A DNA stretch of 5,076 nucleotides. Source: Candidatus Aminicenantota bacterium (GTDB lineage Bacteria; Acidobacteriota; Aminicenantia; Aminicenantales; JAFGBC01). The stretch lies in NCBI GenBank assembly GCA_016933355.1, contig JAFGBC010000060.1, positions 1 through 5,076 of the forward strand. Reading direction: 5' to 3'. This document shows, piece after piece, positions 5,065 to 5,076 of the stretch. The notes under the pieces were generated by a model. The model saw only the letters and a list, made by a program, of their open reading frames with translations, made no database searches and was not told the DNA's origin. The position numbers and the translations under genes are program-made. The stretch's first letter is position 1; every line of letters starts with the position of its first letter.

Positions 5065-5076
5065 ACCTTGCCCGCT

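Larger units (their letters stand above)
4934..5076. other. Non-coding stretch after the operon with several inverted repeats
   Basis: No convincing gene is seen in these 143 bases. The stretch is rich in CTCGA/TTCGAG, TTCGCT and CCGC words that can pair in several ways (listed separately). None of the stems is followed by a T-run, so a classical Rho-independent terminator is not supported. It may end the transcript in another way, or be an intergenic repeat element cut off by the window end. Confidence 0.6.

Noticed and set aside
1..5076. CRISPR array, tRNA/rRNA gene, insertion sequence or phage gene
   Set aside because: No regularly spaced direct repeats, cloverleaf-like segment, transposase motif or terminal inverted repeats flanking a gene were seen.

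Overview
The window is a GC-rich, tightly packed bacterial locus with all genes on the + strand. It holds the distal part of a type IV pilus / type II secretion operon in the order: motor ATPase (C-terminal end only), PilM-like, PilN-like, PilO-like, PilP/GspC-like and a PilQ/GspD-family secretin. Neighbouring genes overlap or are separated by only 7 bases, so one transcript with coupled translation is the simplest reading. The very high third-position GC, and the secretin layout (TPR region, secretin, C-terminal cohesin-like domain), suggest Acidobacteriota (perhaps Aminicenantia) or a deltaproteobacterial-type lineage. That placement is an inference from style, not from a marker gene.

Layout: 1-234 is the end of a GspE/PilB ATPase with the last half of its zinc motif. 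242-1171 is a divergent PilM-like protein. 1168-1737 and 1721-2287 are the paired bitopic proteins PilN and PilO (one membrane helix, coiled coil, periplasmic ferredoxin-like domain). 2274-2798 is a PilP/GspC-like linker with an N-terminal membrane anchor and a C-terminal beta domain. 2795-4933 is a 712-residue outer-membrane secretin. 4934-5076 has no gene and contains several inverted repeats; it probably marks the end of the operon.

How the parts work together (family knowledge): the cytoplasmic ATPase hexamer powers assembly of a pilus or pseudopilus. PilM sits at the cytoplasmic face and binds the PilN N-terminus. PilN and PilO form the inner-membrane alignment complex. PilP bridges the periplasm to the N-domains of the secretin, which forms the outer-membrane gate. 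No pilin, prepilin peptidase, platform protein (PilC/GspF) or retraction ATPase (PilT) is in view, so the sequence does not decide between a true type IV pilus and a T2SS-like secretion machine built from separate PilM/N/O/P parts.

The most unusual points are the cohesin-like domain fused to the secretin through an acidic, tyrosine-rich linker, the TPR region at the secretin N-terminus, the loss of recognisable nucleotide-binding motifs in the PilM-like protein, and a PilP-like protein whose lipobox-like sequence carries Gln where the lipidated Cys would be. No wholly new system is evident: the locus is a lineage-specific variant of a known machine.
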